Shown in pieces: positions 1 through 5,335 of a stretch of DNA of 5,335 nucleotides. The notes under the pieces are model-generated. The model was given only the letters and a program-made list of their open reading frames with translations, had not been told where the DNA came from and made no database searches. Source of the stretch: Comamonadaceae bacterium (GTDB lineage Bacteria; Pseudomonadota; Gammaproteobacteria; Burkholderiales; Burkholderiaceae); assembly GCA_947377705.1 (NCBI GenBank), contig CANCGU010000189.1, positions 1 through 5,335 of the forward strand. Direction: 5' to 3'. How positions within the stretch are numbered: position 1 is the stretch's first letter; every line of letters starts with the position of its first letter. The position numbers and the translations under genes are program-made.

Positions 1-825
1 ATCGCGCCGCTGTTGTCAGAGGCGATGGGAAAAACGGTCATCGTGGACAACCGTGTCGGTGCCACCGGTGCGATTGGTGCAGAGTTTGTGGCGCGTGCGC
101 CAGCAGACGGCAACACCATTTTGTTTGGCACCAGCAGCATCATGGGCGCTAACCCCGCCTTGATGCCCAAGCTTTCCTATGACCCCGTGCGTGACTTTGT
201 GCCCGTCAGTCTGGTGGCCACCATCGAAAACATTTTGGTGGTTCACCCATCCGTGCCTGCGAACAATGTGCAAGAGTTCATCCGCTACGCCAAAGAAAAT
301 CCGGGTAAGTTGTTTTACGGTTCATCCGGCACAGGCAGTACCTACCACTTGGGCTCTGAGATGTTTGCCAGCATGACCAAAACGCAGCTCGGTCACGTCC
401 CTTACAAAGGTCAAGGTCCTGCCGCGCAAGACTTGCTCGCAGGGCACATTCAACTGATGTTTGATGCGTTCAACTCTGCCGTCCCCAATATCAAGTCAGG
501 GCGCGTCAAAGCGCTAGGCATTGCCAGCGCCAAGCGTCACCCCGAGTTACCCGACCTTCCCACGATCAGCGAGCAAGGTGTGCCAGGCTATGTCACCACC
601 ATTTGGCTCGCCTTCTTTCTCCCCGCCAAAACACCTGCCACCGTGGTGGATAAGTTGAACCAAGATCTGCGCACCATCATGCAACGCCCTGATGTGCGCG
701 ATCGCTTCAACAAACTGGGCATGCAAGCCGTTAGCTCATCGACGCAGGAGCTAGATACGGTGTTGAAGCAAGAGCTTGCGCAGTGGACGCGCGTGGTGCG
801 CGAAGCCAACATCAAACCCGAATAA
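1..825 (+). CDS. Bug-family (TctC) periplasmic solute-binding protein, 5'-truncated by window edge
   Basis: The frame is open from base 1 and ends at TAA 823-825, giving 274 visible residues. The TTG at 13 is not a credible start, because the first visible residues already lie inside the conserved core. Family landmarks are VDNR-x-GATG at about 15-23, ADGNT at 35-39, the ANPAL segment at 50-54, YGSSGTG at 106-112 and HVPYKG at 132-137. Full-length Bug proteins are about 320-330 residues, so roughly 50 N-terminal residues are missing: the signal peptide and the first ligand loop (YPxKP...PGGxxD). Proteins of this family sit in the periplasm and bind carboxylates, often for tripartite tricarboxylate transporters. 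It is followed 12 nt later by a second, clearly different Bug gene, so the pair is not a recent duplication. The family assignment is firm; the ligand is unknown. Confidence 0.93.
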   Translation: MAPLLSEAMGKTVIVDNRVGATGAIGAEFVARAPADGNTILFGTSSIMGANPALMPKLSYDPVRDFVPVSLVATIENILVVHPSVPANNVQEFIRYAKENPGKLFYGSSGTGSTYHLGSEMFASMTKTQLGHVPYKGQGPAAQDLLAGHIQLMFDAFNSAVPNIKSGRVKALGIASAKRHPELPDLPTISEQGVPGYVTTIWLAFFLPAKTPATVVDKLNQDLRTIMQRPDVRDRFNKLGMQAVSSSTQELDTVLKQELAQWTRVVREANIKPE

Positions 826-831
826 AAGGAG
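826..831 (+). promoter_or_regulatory. Shine-Dalgarno AAGGAG for second Bug gene
   Basis: AAGGAG directly follows the stop codon of the first Bug gene and lies 6 nt before the ATG at 838. It fixes the start of the second Bug protein and is the only strong ribosome site within the four-gene operon. Confidence 0.8.
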
Positions 832-837
832 ACAGCC

Positions 838-1806
838 ATGAAAAAAATTGCAGCCGTTTTATCGCTCCTCATGGGCGCCACAAGCCTTTTCGCCGCCGAC
901 ACCGACTACCCGACCAAACCTATTTCCATCGTCGTGGCCTATGCCCCGGGCGGCCAAGGCGATGTGTTCGCACGCTTGGTCAGTGAAAAGCTATCCACCG
1001 TCTACAAGCAAGCTGTGGTGGTCGATAACAAACCTGGCGTCTCTGGCACCGTAGGGACACGCGTGGCCGCCAAATCTAAAAATGATGGCTACACCTTGCT
1101 GCTAGGACAAACTGGTGAAATCACTGTCAATCGCTTGTTGATCAAAGACATGGGCTACGACCCTATGAAAGAGCTGGTCCCCGTGGTGCTGATTGGCAAT
1201 GCGCCTTTGGTGATGCTCGCGCCTGCCGATGCACCCTACAACACGGTGAATGAATTCATCCAAATGGCGCGTGCCAAACCAGGTGAATTCAGCTATGGCT
1301 CAGTGGGCGCAGGCACCCCAGGCCATTTGTCTGCCGTGGCCTTGGGGCTGGGCGCCAAACTCAACATGGTGCATGTGCCCTACAAAGGCGTTGGCCCCTT
1401 GCTGTCTGACTTGATGGCTGGCCGCTTGCAAGCCTTCTTCAGCAGCGCCTCTGCCGCGATGCCACAAATCAAAGGCGGCAAACTCAAAGCCTTGGGTGTC
1501 ACCACCCCACAGCGCATGACCTCATTGCCACAAGTGCCGACCATCGCGGAAGCAGGCTTGCCTGGCTTTAGCTACACCTTGTGGGGTGGTTTGTTTGCGC
1601 CGGCAGGCACACCCACCTATGTGATTGAAAGCCTGAATCGTGAAGTCAACGCCGTACTGGCGCAACCTGATATCCGCACCCGACTCGAAGCCGACAACGT
1701 GGCCGTGCCTAAAAACACACCCGCTGAATTTGCAGACTATGTGAAAGCAGAATCTATGAAATTCGAAAAACTTATCAAAGAAGCTAACGTGAAAGTCGAT
1801 CAGTGA
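838..1806 (+). CDS. Bug-family (TctC) periplasmic solute-binding protein, complete
   Basis: This 322-residue protein has the normal length for the family. The N-terminus is a Sec signal peptide: KK at 2-3, a hydrophobic core to about residue 18, and likely cleavage after LFA (residue 19). The mature protein starts with the family signature YPTKPISIVV (24-33) followed by the ligand loop PGGQGD (37-42). VVVDNKPGVSG (60-70), NDGYT (82-86), YGSVGAGTPGHL (153-164) and HVPYKG (179-184) follow. The family is known to bind carboxylates between two alpha/beta lobes. The gene lies between another Bug gene and a dehydrogenase whose start is 1 nt after its stop, so it probably supplies the substrate of that enzyme set. 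Two Bug proteins in one operon may recognise different ligands or pathway intermediates. The specific ligand cannot be read from the sequence, and no TctA/TctB genes are in the window. Confidence 0.96.
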   Translation: MKKIAAVLSLLMGATSLFAADTDYPTKPISIVVAYAPGGQGDVFARLVSEKLSTVYKQAVVVDNKPGVSGTVGTRVAAKSKNDGYTLLLGQTGEITVNRLLIKDMGYDPMKELVPVVLIGNAPLVMLAPADAPYNTVNEFIQMARAKPGEFSYGSVGAGTPGHLSAVALGLGAKLNMVHVPYKGVGPLLSDLMAGRLQAFFSSASAAMPQIKGGKLKALGVTTPQRMTSLPQVPTIAEAGLPGFSYTLWGGLFAPAGTPTYVIESLNREVNAVLAQPDIRTRLEADNVAVPKNTPAEFADYVKAESMKFEKLIKEANVKVDQ

Positions 1807-1807
1807 T

Positions 1808-2869
1808 ATGAAGATTGTCGTTTTACCCGGTGATGGCATTGGCCCAGAAACCATGGCCGTCACAGTGGATGTACTGCAAGCCGCCTCGGTTCGATTCGGC
1901 CTAAATTTGGAATTGCTGCATGACATCGCAGGTCATGAGAGTTTAAAAAAACAGGGTGCCACCGTCACCCCTGCGTTGCTTGAAAAAGTCAAAAGTGCCG
2001 ACGGACTCATGCTGGGCCCGATGGCCACGTATGACTTCAAAGATGAAGCCAAAGGAGAAATCAACCCCTCCAAATTCTTTCGAAAAAGCTTAGACCTGTT
2101 TGCCAACATCCGCCCCTCACGGACTTACACAGGCGTCAAAACCATCACCGGCCCTTTTGACTTGGTGGTGGTACGCGAAAACACAGAGGGGTTTTATGCA
2201 GACCGCAATGTGGAGTCTGGCAACAGCGAAATATTGGTCACCCCTGATGTCGCCATTTCACTGCGCCGCATCACGCGTGAGTGCTGTGAGCGCATTGCAC
2301 GCAGCGCATTTCAACTGGCCATGCAGCGACGCAAGCACCTGAGCTTGGTGCACAAACACAATGTGCTCAAAATCACCGATGGCATCTTCTTAGACGCTTG
2401 CCACCGCGTGGCCGCAGACTTTCCAGAAGTCACAGTCGATGATTTCATCGTTGACGCCATGATGGCTCACGTCGTACGTGCACCAGATCGGTTTGACGTG
2501 ATCGTGACCACCAATATGTTTGGCGACATCTTGTCGGACCTCACCGCCGAACTCTCCGGTAGCTTGGGCCTAGGCGGCTCACTCAACGCGGGTTTACACA
2601 ATGCCATGGGGCAAGCGGCACACGGTTCAGCCCCCGATATTGCAGGTCAAGACATCGCCAACCCTTTTTCTCTGATCACCTCAGCAGCCATGCTCTTGGG
2701 TTGGCACGCGCAACGCAGCGGCCATCTGTCATATCTGCAAGCCTCACGCGCCATTGAAGACGCCATCACCGCCTGCATTGCGGCAGGCGAGTCCACACGC
2801 GACATCGGTGGCGCACTTGGCACACAAGCCACGGGCAAAGCGGTCGTCAAACGCCTGCAACAGCCATGA
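1808..2869 (+). CDS. NAD-dependent isocitrate/isopropylmalate dehydrogenase-family enzyme
   Basis: This 353-residue cytosolic beta-decarboxylating dehydrogenase belongs to the family of LeuB, NAD-isocitrate, homoisocitrate, tartrate and D-malate dehydrogenases, which oxidise a 2R-hydroxy acid and often decarboxylate it. It has the family landmarks: PGDGIGPE at 7-14, substrate arginines R92, R102 and R123 (in RENTEGFY), catalytic Y130 and K183 (in HKHNVLKITDG), and metal-binding D216, D240 and D244 (FGDILSD). The cofactor loop HGSAPDIAG (272-280) has Asp277-Ile278 where NADP-dependent E. coli Icd has Lys-Tyr, pointing to NAD. The loop before R92 (INPSKFF, 85-91) is polar, unlike the hydrophobic loop of true LeuB. 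The start is 1 nt after the previous stop with no clear Shine-Dalgarno, so it is probably translationally coupled. It is probably not the leucine-pathway enzyme: no leuC or leuD is adjacent, and its neighbours are transport and hydrolase genes. The exact substrate is unknown. Confidence 0.93.
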   Translation: MKIVVLPGDGIGPETMAVTVDVLQAASVRFGLNLELLHDIAGHESLKKQGATVTPALLEKVKSADGLMLGPMATYDFKDEAKGEINPSKFFRKSLDLFANIRPSRTYTGVKTITGPFDLVVVRENTEGFYADRNVESGNSEILVTPDVAISLRRITRECCERIARSAFQLAMQRRKHLSLVHKHNVLKITDGIFLDACHRVAADFPEVTVDDFIVDAMMAHVVRAPDRFDVIVTTNMFGDILSDLTAELSGSLGLGGSLNAGLHNAMGQAAHGSAPDIAGQDIANPFSLITSAAMLLGWHAQRSGHLSYLQASRAIEDAITACIAAGESTRDIGGALGTQATGKAVVKRLQQP

Positions 2870-3708
2870 ACCTGACCGGTGGGTGTGACACGCATGTGCA
2901 TGTCATTGGGGCAGCCAAGGCTTACCCCATGGTGGTGGAGCGGCAATACACACCCGGTTTTGCCGGTGTGGCCGATTTACAGGCCCATTTGAAACGCTTG
3001 GGTCTGACACGGGCCGTCATCATCCAACCCAGTGTGTACGGCACACACAACGAATGCTTACTCGACGCTTTGAAGGCTATGGCGGGACATGCGCGTGGCG
3101 TGGCGGTACTTGACACGCAAACTTCAACCGCCGTCTTGCAAACACTCGACGCACAGGGCGTGCGTGGTATTCGTTTGAACTTGGAGAGTGCGGGTGAACA
3201 CAACAGCGTCAAGTTACAGACTGCGCTGCAGACGTGGGCGCCGCGGTTGGCAGATCTCGGCTGGCACATACAGGTTTATGCCCCACTGGCGGTGACCGTC
3301 TCTTGCGCGTCACGCATCGCGCAGCTTCCTGTGCCGGTGGTTCTTGACCACTTTGCGCTATGGCACGATGCTTCGTGCGCATCCTCTGAATCCAAGTGTT
3401 TGCTCGATTTGTTGGCGCAAGGAAAAATTTACATCAAACTCTCGGCCAGCTACCGCAGCCCGATGAAAGACGCACAGGCATTGCAGGCCGTGAGTCAACG
3501 ACTCCTCGCCACCCGACCAGACCGCCTGTTGTGGGCCAGTGATTGGCCACATACCAACCGAGAACCGGGACGTGGCCCGCATGAGGTGAGTTGTTACCGC
3601 GACATCACGACCCAATCACTGCAGCATGAGCTTTGGCAATGGTTACCGACGCCAGAAGCACGACAGCAAGTCCTTGTGAACAACCCAAACCAGCTTTACA
3701 GATTCTGA
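2866..3708 (+). CDS. Amidohydrolase-superfamily hydrolase, LigI/COG3618 type (lactonase-like)
   Basis: This 280-residue TIM-barrel hydrolase is of the Amidohydro_2 group, which includes 2-pyrone-4,6-dicarboxylate lactonase (LigI) and sugar-acid lactonases. Visible motifs in barrel order are the strand-1 HxH (H10, H12 in CDTHVHV), the IIQPSVYGTHN segment (52-62), VRGIRLN with R100 and R103, Y138 (VYAPL), H162 (LDHF), KLSASYR (191-197) and the strand-8 Asp226 in WASDWPH. The order and spacing agree with those remembered for the LigI active site, which binds a carboxylated lactone. No signal peptide is seen, so it is cytosolic. The start overlaps the dehydrogenase stop as ATGA, indicating tight coupling. 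Together with two carboxylate-binding proteins this suggests hydrolysis of a carboxylated lactone or related ester to the hydroxy acid used by the dehydrogenase; that order is inferred. No intrinsic terminator is evident after the stop. The family call is strong and the substrate is open. Confidence 0.9.
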   Translation: MNLTGGCDTHVHVIGAAKAYPMVVERQYTPGFAGVADLQAHLKRLGLTRAVIIQPSVYGTHNECLLDALKAMAGHARGVAVLDTQTSTAVLQTLDAQGVRGIRLNLESAGEHNSVKLQTALQTWAPRLADLGWHIQVYAPLAVTVSCASRIAQLPVPVVLDHFALWHDASCASSESKCLLDLLAQGKIYIKLSASYRSPMKDAQALQAVSQRLLATRPDRLLWASDWPHTNREPGRGPHEVSCYRDITTQSLQHELWQWLPTPEARQQVLVNNPNQLYRF

Positions 3709-3724
3709 GCATTGACATAGCGCA

Positions 3725-3753
3725 ATGACAAGGTCAACACCTAGGTGTCTAAT
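3725..3753 (+). promoter_or_regulatory. Candidate sigma70-type promoter for the DUF2892 gene
   Basis: The -35 is ATGACA at 3725-3730 (5 of 6 matches to TTGACA), followed by a 17-nt spacer and the -10 TCTAAT at 3748-3753 (5 of 6 matches to TATAAT). Transcription would begin near 3760, leaving a short leader that still contains the ribosome site. A perfect TTGACA at 3712-3717 has no -10 at proper spacing and is a weaker alternative. The inference rests on consensus matching only. Confidence 0.55.
3726..3748. promoter_or_regulatory. Operator candidate: two abutting dyads in the promoter spacer
   Basis: TGAC-aag-GTCA (3726-3736) is immediately followed by ACACCTAGGTGT (3737-3748), a perfect 12-bp palindrome. 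Together they fill the spacer between the -35 and -10 and touch both elements. This is the classic position for a repressor that blocks RNA polymerase. The symmetry is directly visible; the regulator is not in the window and its family is unknown. Confidence 0.4.
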
Positions 3754-3766
3754 GCAGTCTTCACTT

Positions 3767-3771
3767 AGGAG
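3767..3771 (+). promoter_or_regulatory. Shine-Dalgarno AGGAG deciding the DUF2892 start
   Basis: Two ATG codons lie 4 nt apart (3774 and 3778, different frames). AGGAG leaves 6 nt before the ATG at 3778 but only 2 nt before the one at 3774. This supports the 70-residue membrane protein over the longer overlapping frame. Confidence 0.75.
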
Positions 3772-3777
3772 AAATGT

Positions 3778-3990
3778 ATGAAAGCAAACGTCGGCGGGTT
3801 CGACCGCATCTTGCGCATCGTCGCAGGCTTGGTACTGATTGCATTGGCAGCCACAGGCGTGGTCGGTGCTTGGGGCTACTTGGGTGTCATCGTATTAGCC
3901 ACGGGCGTTTTCCGATTCTGCGGTGCGTACACCTTATTGGGATTGAACACCTGCCCACTCAAAGCGGTGGAAGAAGAGCCCGCCAAGTAA
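3778..3990 (+). CDS. YgaP-like transmembrane protein (DUF2892 family)
   Basis: This 70-residue inner-membrane protein matches the small YgaP-type transmembrane domain (DUF2892). It has an N-terminal N-x-G-x-x-DR-x-x-R motif (NVGGFDRILR, 4-13). Two hydrophobic helices follow at about 14-31 and 33-45, the second ending in TG. The C-terminal segment has Cys48 and Cys59 (TCP) and ends in an acidic tail. In YgaP this domain is fused to a rhodanese (sulfurtransferase) domain; here it stands alone, as is common in proteobacteria. Its biochemical role is not established, though relatives often occur near sulfur or redox genes. It has its own promoter candidate, a good Shine-Dalgarno and a terminator, so it looks monocistronic and separate from the upstream catabolic operon. 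The usual Cys-Pro after the second helix is Cys-Gly here. Confidence 0.9.
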   Translation: MKANVGGFDRILRIVAGLVLIALAATGVVGAWGYLGVIVLATGVFRFCGAYTLLGLNTCPLKAVEEEPAK

Positions 3991-4010
3991 ACGGCTCTCG
4001 CTTCACACCA

Positions 4011-4043
4011 GCCTCAGCGCTTTCAAGCGGCTGAGGCTTTTTT
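4011..4043 (+). terminator. Intrinsic terminator after the DUF2892 gene
   Basis: An 8-bp perfect stem pairs GCCTCAGC (4011-4018) with GCTGAGGC (4030-4037). It can extend by inner pairs past a one-base bulge at 4029, enclosing a small TTTCAA-type loop, and is followed directly by six T residues (4038-4043). It starts 20 nt after the DUF2892 stop. It acts in the plus direction only, since the other flank has no matching A-rich tract. It overlaps the 3' end of the convergent MFS gene, whose stop codon lies in the loop. Confidence 0.88.
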
Positions 4044-5189
4044 ACGCGCCAACCAGAGCAAACCTGCACCAGTGATGAGCACGGGCACCAACGAGCCCCA
4101 GTTGAGCCATGCCCAGCCTTGTGTGGTCACTAACGCGCCGGAAGCAAACGAGGTCAACGCCATGGTGGCAAACACGCAAAAGTTGATGGCGGCTTGGGCA
4201 CGGTTTTTCTCTTGCGGCGTGTAGGCCTGCATCGACAACGTGGTGCTGCCTGTGAACAAAAAGTTCCAGCCCACACCGAGCATGAAGAGCGCAAACAAAA
4301 ACTGGTGCAAGTCCACACCCGACAAAGCCACGGCGATGCACCCAATGTTGAGCAACACGCCCACGCCCATGATGGGCAACACACCAAAACGTTTGATGAG
4401 ATGGCCCGTCACAAAGCCGGGCGCAAACATGCCACTCACGTGCCACTGCAGCACCCAAGCCGTGTCTTCAAATGGGAACCCACACACTTGCATGGCCAGC
4501 GGCGTGGCGGCCATCAACAAGTTCATCACGCCATAACCCAAGGCGGCAGCCAAGGCCGCAATGAAGAACACAGGCTGACGCATGATCTCAACCAAGGGGC
4601 GGCCACCTGCCTCATCGGCTTTGACCACGGGTGCGGGTGGGAATTCAATCTTGCTCATCACCGCCATCGACAACACAGCCACTACCATCAAGGCCACATA
4701 GGCGCCGGCAAACGGCATGCCAAATAAGCTCTTGGTTTGAATCGCCAAGTTGGGGCCAATGATCGCGCCAATCAAACCGCCGGCCATTACCAACGACACC
4801 GCCTTTTCGCGGTAGTCGGGCGTGCACAGCTCAGCCGCCGCAAAGCGATACAACTGGCCGTTGGCGCTGTAGTAACCCGCTACCACGGTTGCCATGACCA
4901 ACAACCAGAAGGATTGCGACAGCACGGCAAACGCACCCAAGGCGGCGGACAACAAAGCCACCAACAGCCCCAACTGAAACGAACCCTTGCGCCCAAAACG
5001 CTGCTGCGATTTGGCTACCAAACCGGTGCTGAGCGCGCCACCCACCACATAGCCCATCACGGGCAAAGTGGCCATCCAAGCAACAGGCGCCAAGCTCAAC
5101 CCCACCAAGCCATTGATGGCAATGAAGGTGACGTTGTTGGTCAGAAACAGGCCCTGCGCGATAGACAGTAAAACAAGATGACGGTTCAT
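4023..5189 (-). CDS. MFS transporter, 12 transmembrane segments
   Basis: This 388-residue major facilitator superfamily permease is almost entirely hydrophobic, with about twelve predicted helices in two halves. They are joined by a hydrophilic loop at about 180-203 (IEFPPAPVVKADEAGGRP). The loop between helices 2 and 3 carries a degenerate motif A ending RFGRKG (64-69), and the equivalent loop in the second half reads GHLIKRFG (262-269). Other conserved-looking segments are QLYRFAAAE (112-120) and QWHVSGMFAPGF (248-259). MFS proteins move small solutes by proton-coupled export or uptake; the substrate is not predictable here. The start ATG is preceded by a modest Shine-Dalgarno (TTAGG, 6 nt away). 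The upstream frame stops 7 nt before it, suggesting an operon. The last codons (ARKKASAA) lie within the plus-strand terminator. Confidence 0.93.
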   Translation of the reverse strand: MNRHLVLLSIAQGLFLTNNVTFIAINGLVGLSLAPVAWMATLPVMGYVVGGALSTGLVAKSQQRFGRKGSFQLGLLVALLSAALGAFAVLSQSFWLLVMATVVAGYYSANGQLYRFAAAELCTPDYREKAVSLVMAGGLIGAIIGPNLAIQTKSLFGMPFAGAYVALMVVAVLSMAVMSKIEFPPAPVVKADEAGGRPLVEIMRQPVFFIAALAAALGYGVMNLLMAATPLAMQVCGFPFEDTAWVLQWHVSGMFAPGFVTGHLIKRFGVLPIMGVGVLLNIGCIAVALSGVDLHQFLFALFMLGVGWNFLFTGSTTLSMQAYTPQEKNRAQAAINFCVFATMALTSFASGALVTTQGWAWLNWGSLVPVLITGAGLLWLARKKASAA

Positions 5190-5196
5190 AAAAGAC

Positions 5197-5335
5197 CTAA
5201 AAAATCAAAGAAAGTAATCCAGCCGAGATGGCCAAACCATGCACCACAGCAGCAGCGATGGTCAAAACAATAGCAGGTGCCAAACGTGCAGGGTGGTGTG
5301 CATTTTTGAGCAAAAGTCTATAAGCCCAAATCGAT
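5197..5335 (-). CDS. C-terminal end of an unrecognised membrane protein (partial)
   Basis: On the minus strand one frame is open from the window edge to TAG at 5199-5197, giving about 45 residues. The other two minus frames hit stops. The visible peptide has a basic/histidine-containing stretch (YRLLLKNAHHPARL) followed by a long hydrophobic segment rich in Ala, Val, Leu and Ile that ends at the stop, typical of a last transmembrane helix with positive residues on one side. The stop lies within the Shine-Dalgarno region of the MFS gene, 7 nt before its ATG, so the two are probably co-transcribed. I do not recognise the family from this fragment. A noncoding upstream region is the alternative, but composition and position favour coding. 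Confidence 0.6.
   Translation of the reverse strand, partial: SIWAYRLLLKNAHHPARLAPAIVLTIAAAVVHGLAISAGLLSLIF

Noticed and set aside
13..15. TTG at 13 as the true start of the first Bug protein
   Set aside because: The frame is open upstream to base 1, and the conserved core begins at once, with no room for the signal peptide and first ligand loop that the family needs.
1522..1926. Minus-strand 134-residue frame across the Bug/dehydrogenase junction
   Set aside because: It is antisense to two strong genes, has a shadow-like composition and no recognisable motif.
1808..2869. Naming the dehydrogenase leuB
   Set aside because: The catalytic core fits the family, but the specificity loop is polar and no leucine-pathway genes are adjacent, so the symbol would be misleading.
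3709..3728. Possible terminator CATTG...CAATG after the hydrolase gene
   Set aside because: The stem is only 5 bp with an 8-nt loop and no T tract follows, so it does not qualify as an intrinsic terminator.
3774..4034. Plus-strand 86-residue frame starting 4 nt before the DUF2892 start
   Set aside because: It overlaps the recognised DUF2892 gene in another frame, is only 2 nt from the Shine-Dalgarno, is Arg/His-rich without family features and runs into the terminator hairpin.
4194..5171. Two long plus-strand open frames (177 and 144 residues) opposite the MFS gene
   Set aside because: They are antisense to a well-supported membrane transporter. Their His/Gln-rich composition is what the reverse complement of hydrophobic codons gives, and no ribosome site or domain is seen.
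5228..5323. Small plus-strand frame of about 31 residues beginning ATGGCC
   Set aside because: It lies antisense to the better-supported membrane-protein tail, has no good Shine-Dalgarno, and its length is within chance expectation.

Overview
The window looks like chromosomal DNA of a betaproteobacterium, most likely a Burkholderiales/Comamonadaceae relative. The grounds are two Bug-type (TctC) periplasmic binding proteins in tandem, moderately high GC, a Burkholderiales-style MFS exporter and tight gene packing. The taxon is an inference from gene content and was not measured.

Positions 1-3708 (+) hold a compact catabolic or uptake operon. It contains a 5'-truncated Bug solute-binding protein, a complete second Bug protein, an NAD-type isocitrate/isopropylmalate dehydrogenase-family enzyme, and an amidohydrolase of the LigI (2-pyrone-4,6-dicarboxylate lactonase)/COG3618 type. 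The junctions are 12 nt with a good Shine-Dalgarno, then 1 nt, then a 4-nt ATGA overlap. This implies co-transcription and translational coupling. The genes read as a module that captures a carboxylated compound in the periplasm, hydrolyses a lactone or similar bond, and oxidises a 2-hydroxy acid with possible decarboxylation. The membrane subunits of a tripartite tricarboxylate transporter (TctA/TctB) are not in view, and the substrate cannot be named from sequence.

Positions 3709-3990 (+) hold a short regulatory gap and a 70-residue YgaP-like/DUF2892 membrane protein. The gap carries a convincing sigma70-type promoter whose spacer is filled by two abutting dyads, one a perfect 12-bp palindrome. 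A strong intrinsic terminator at 4011-4043 ends this transcript.

Positions 4023-5335 (-) hold a 12-helix MFS transporter converging on the DUF2892 gene. Upstream of it, 7 nt away, is the C-terminal end of another apparent membrane protein that runs off the window. The plus-strand terminator is embedded in the last codons of the MFS gene. No RNA genes, insertion sequences, CRISPR arrays or phage genes were seen. The most interesting points are the uncharacterised dehydrogenase/amidohydrolase/double-Bug module and the palindromic operator candidate before the DUF2892 gene.
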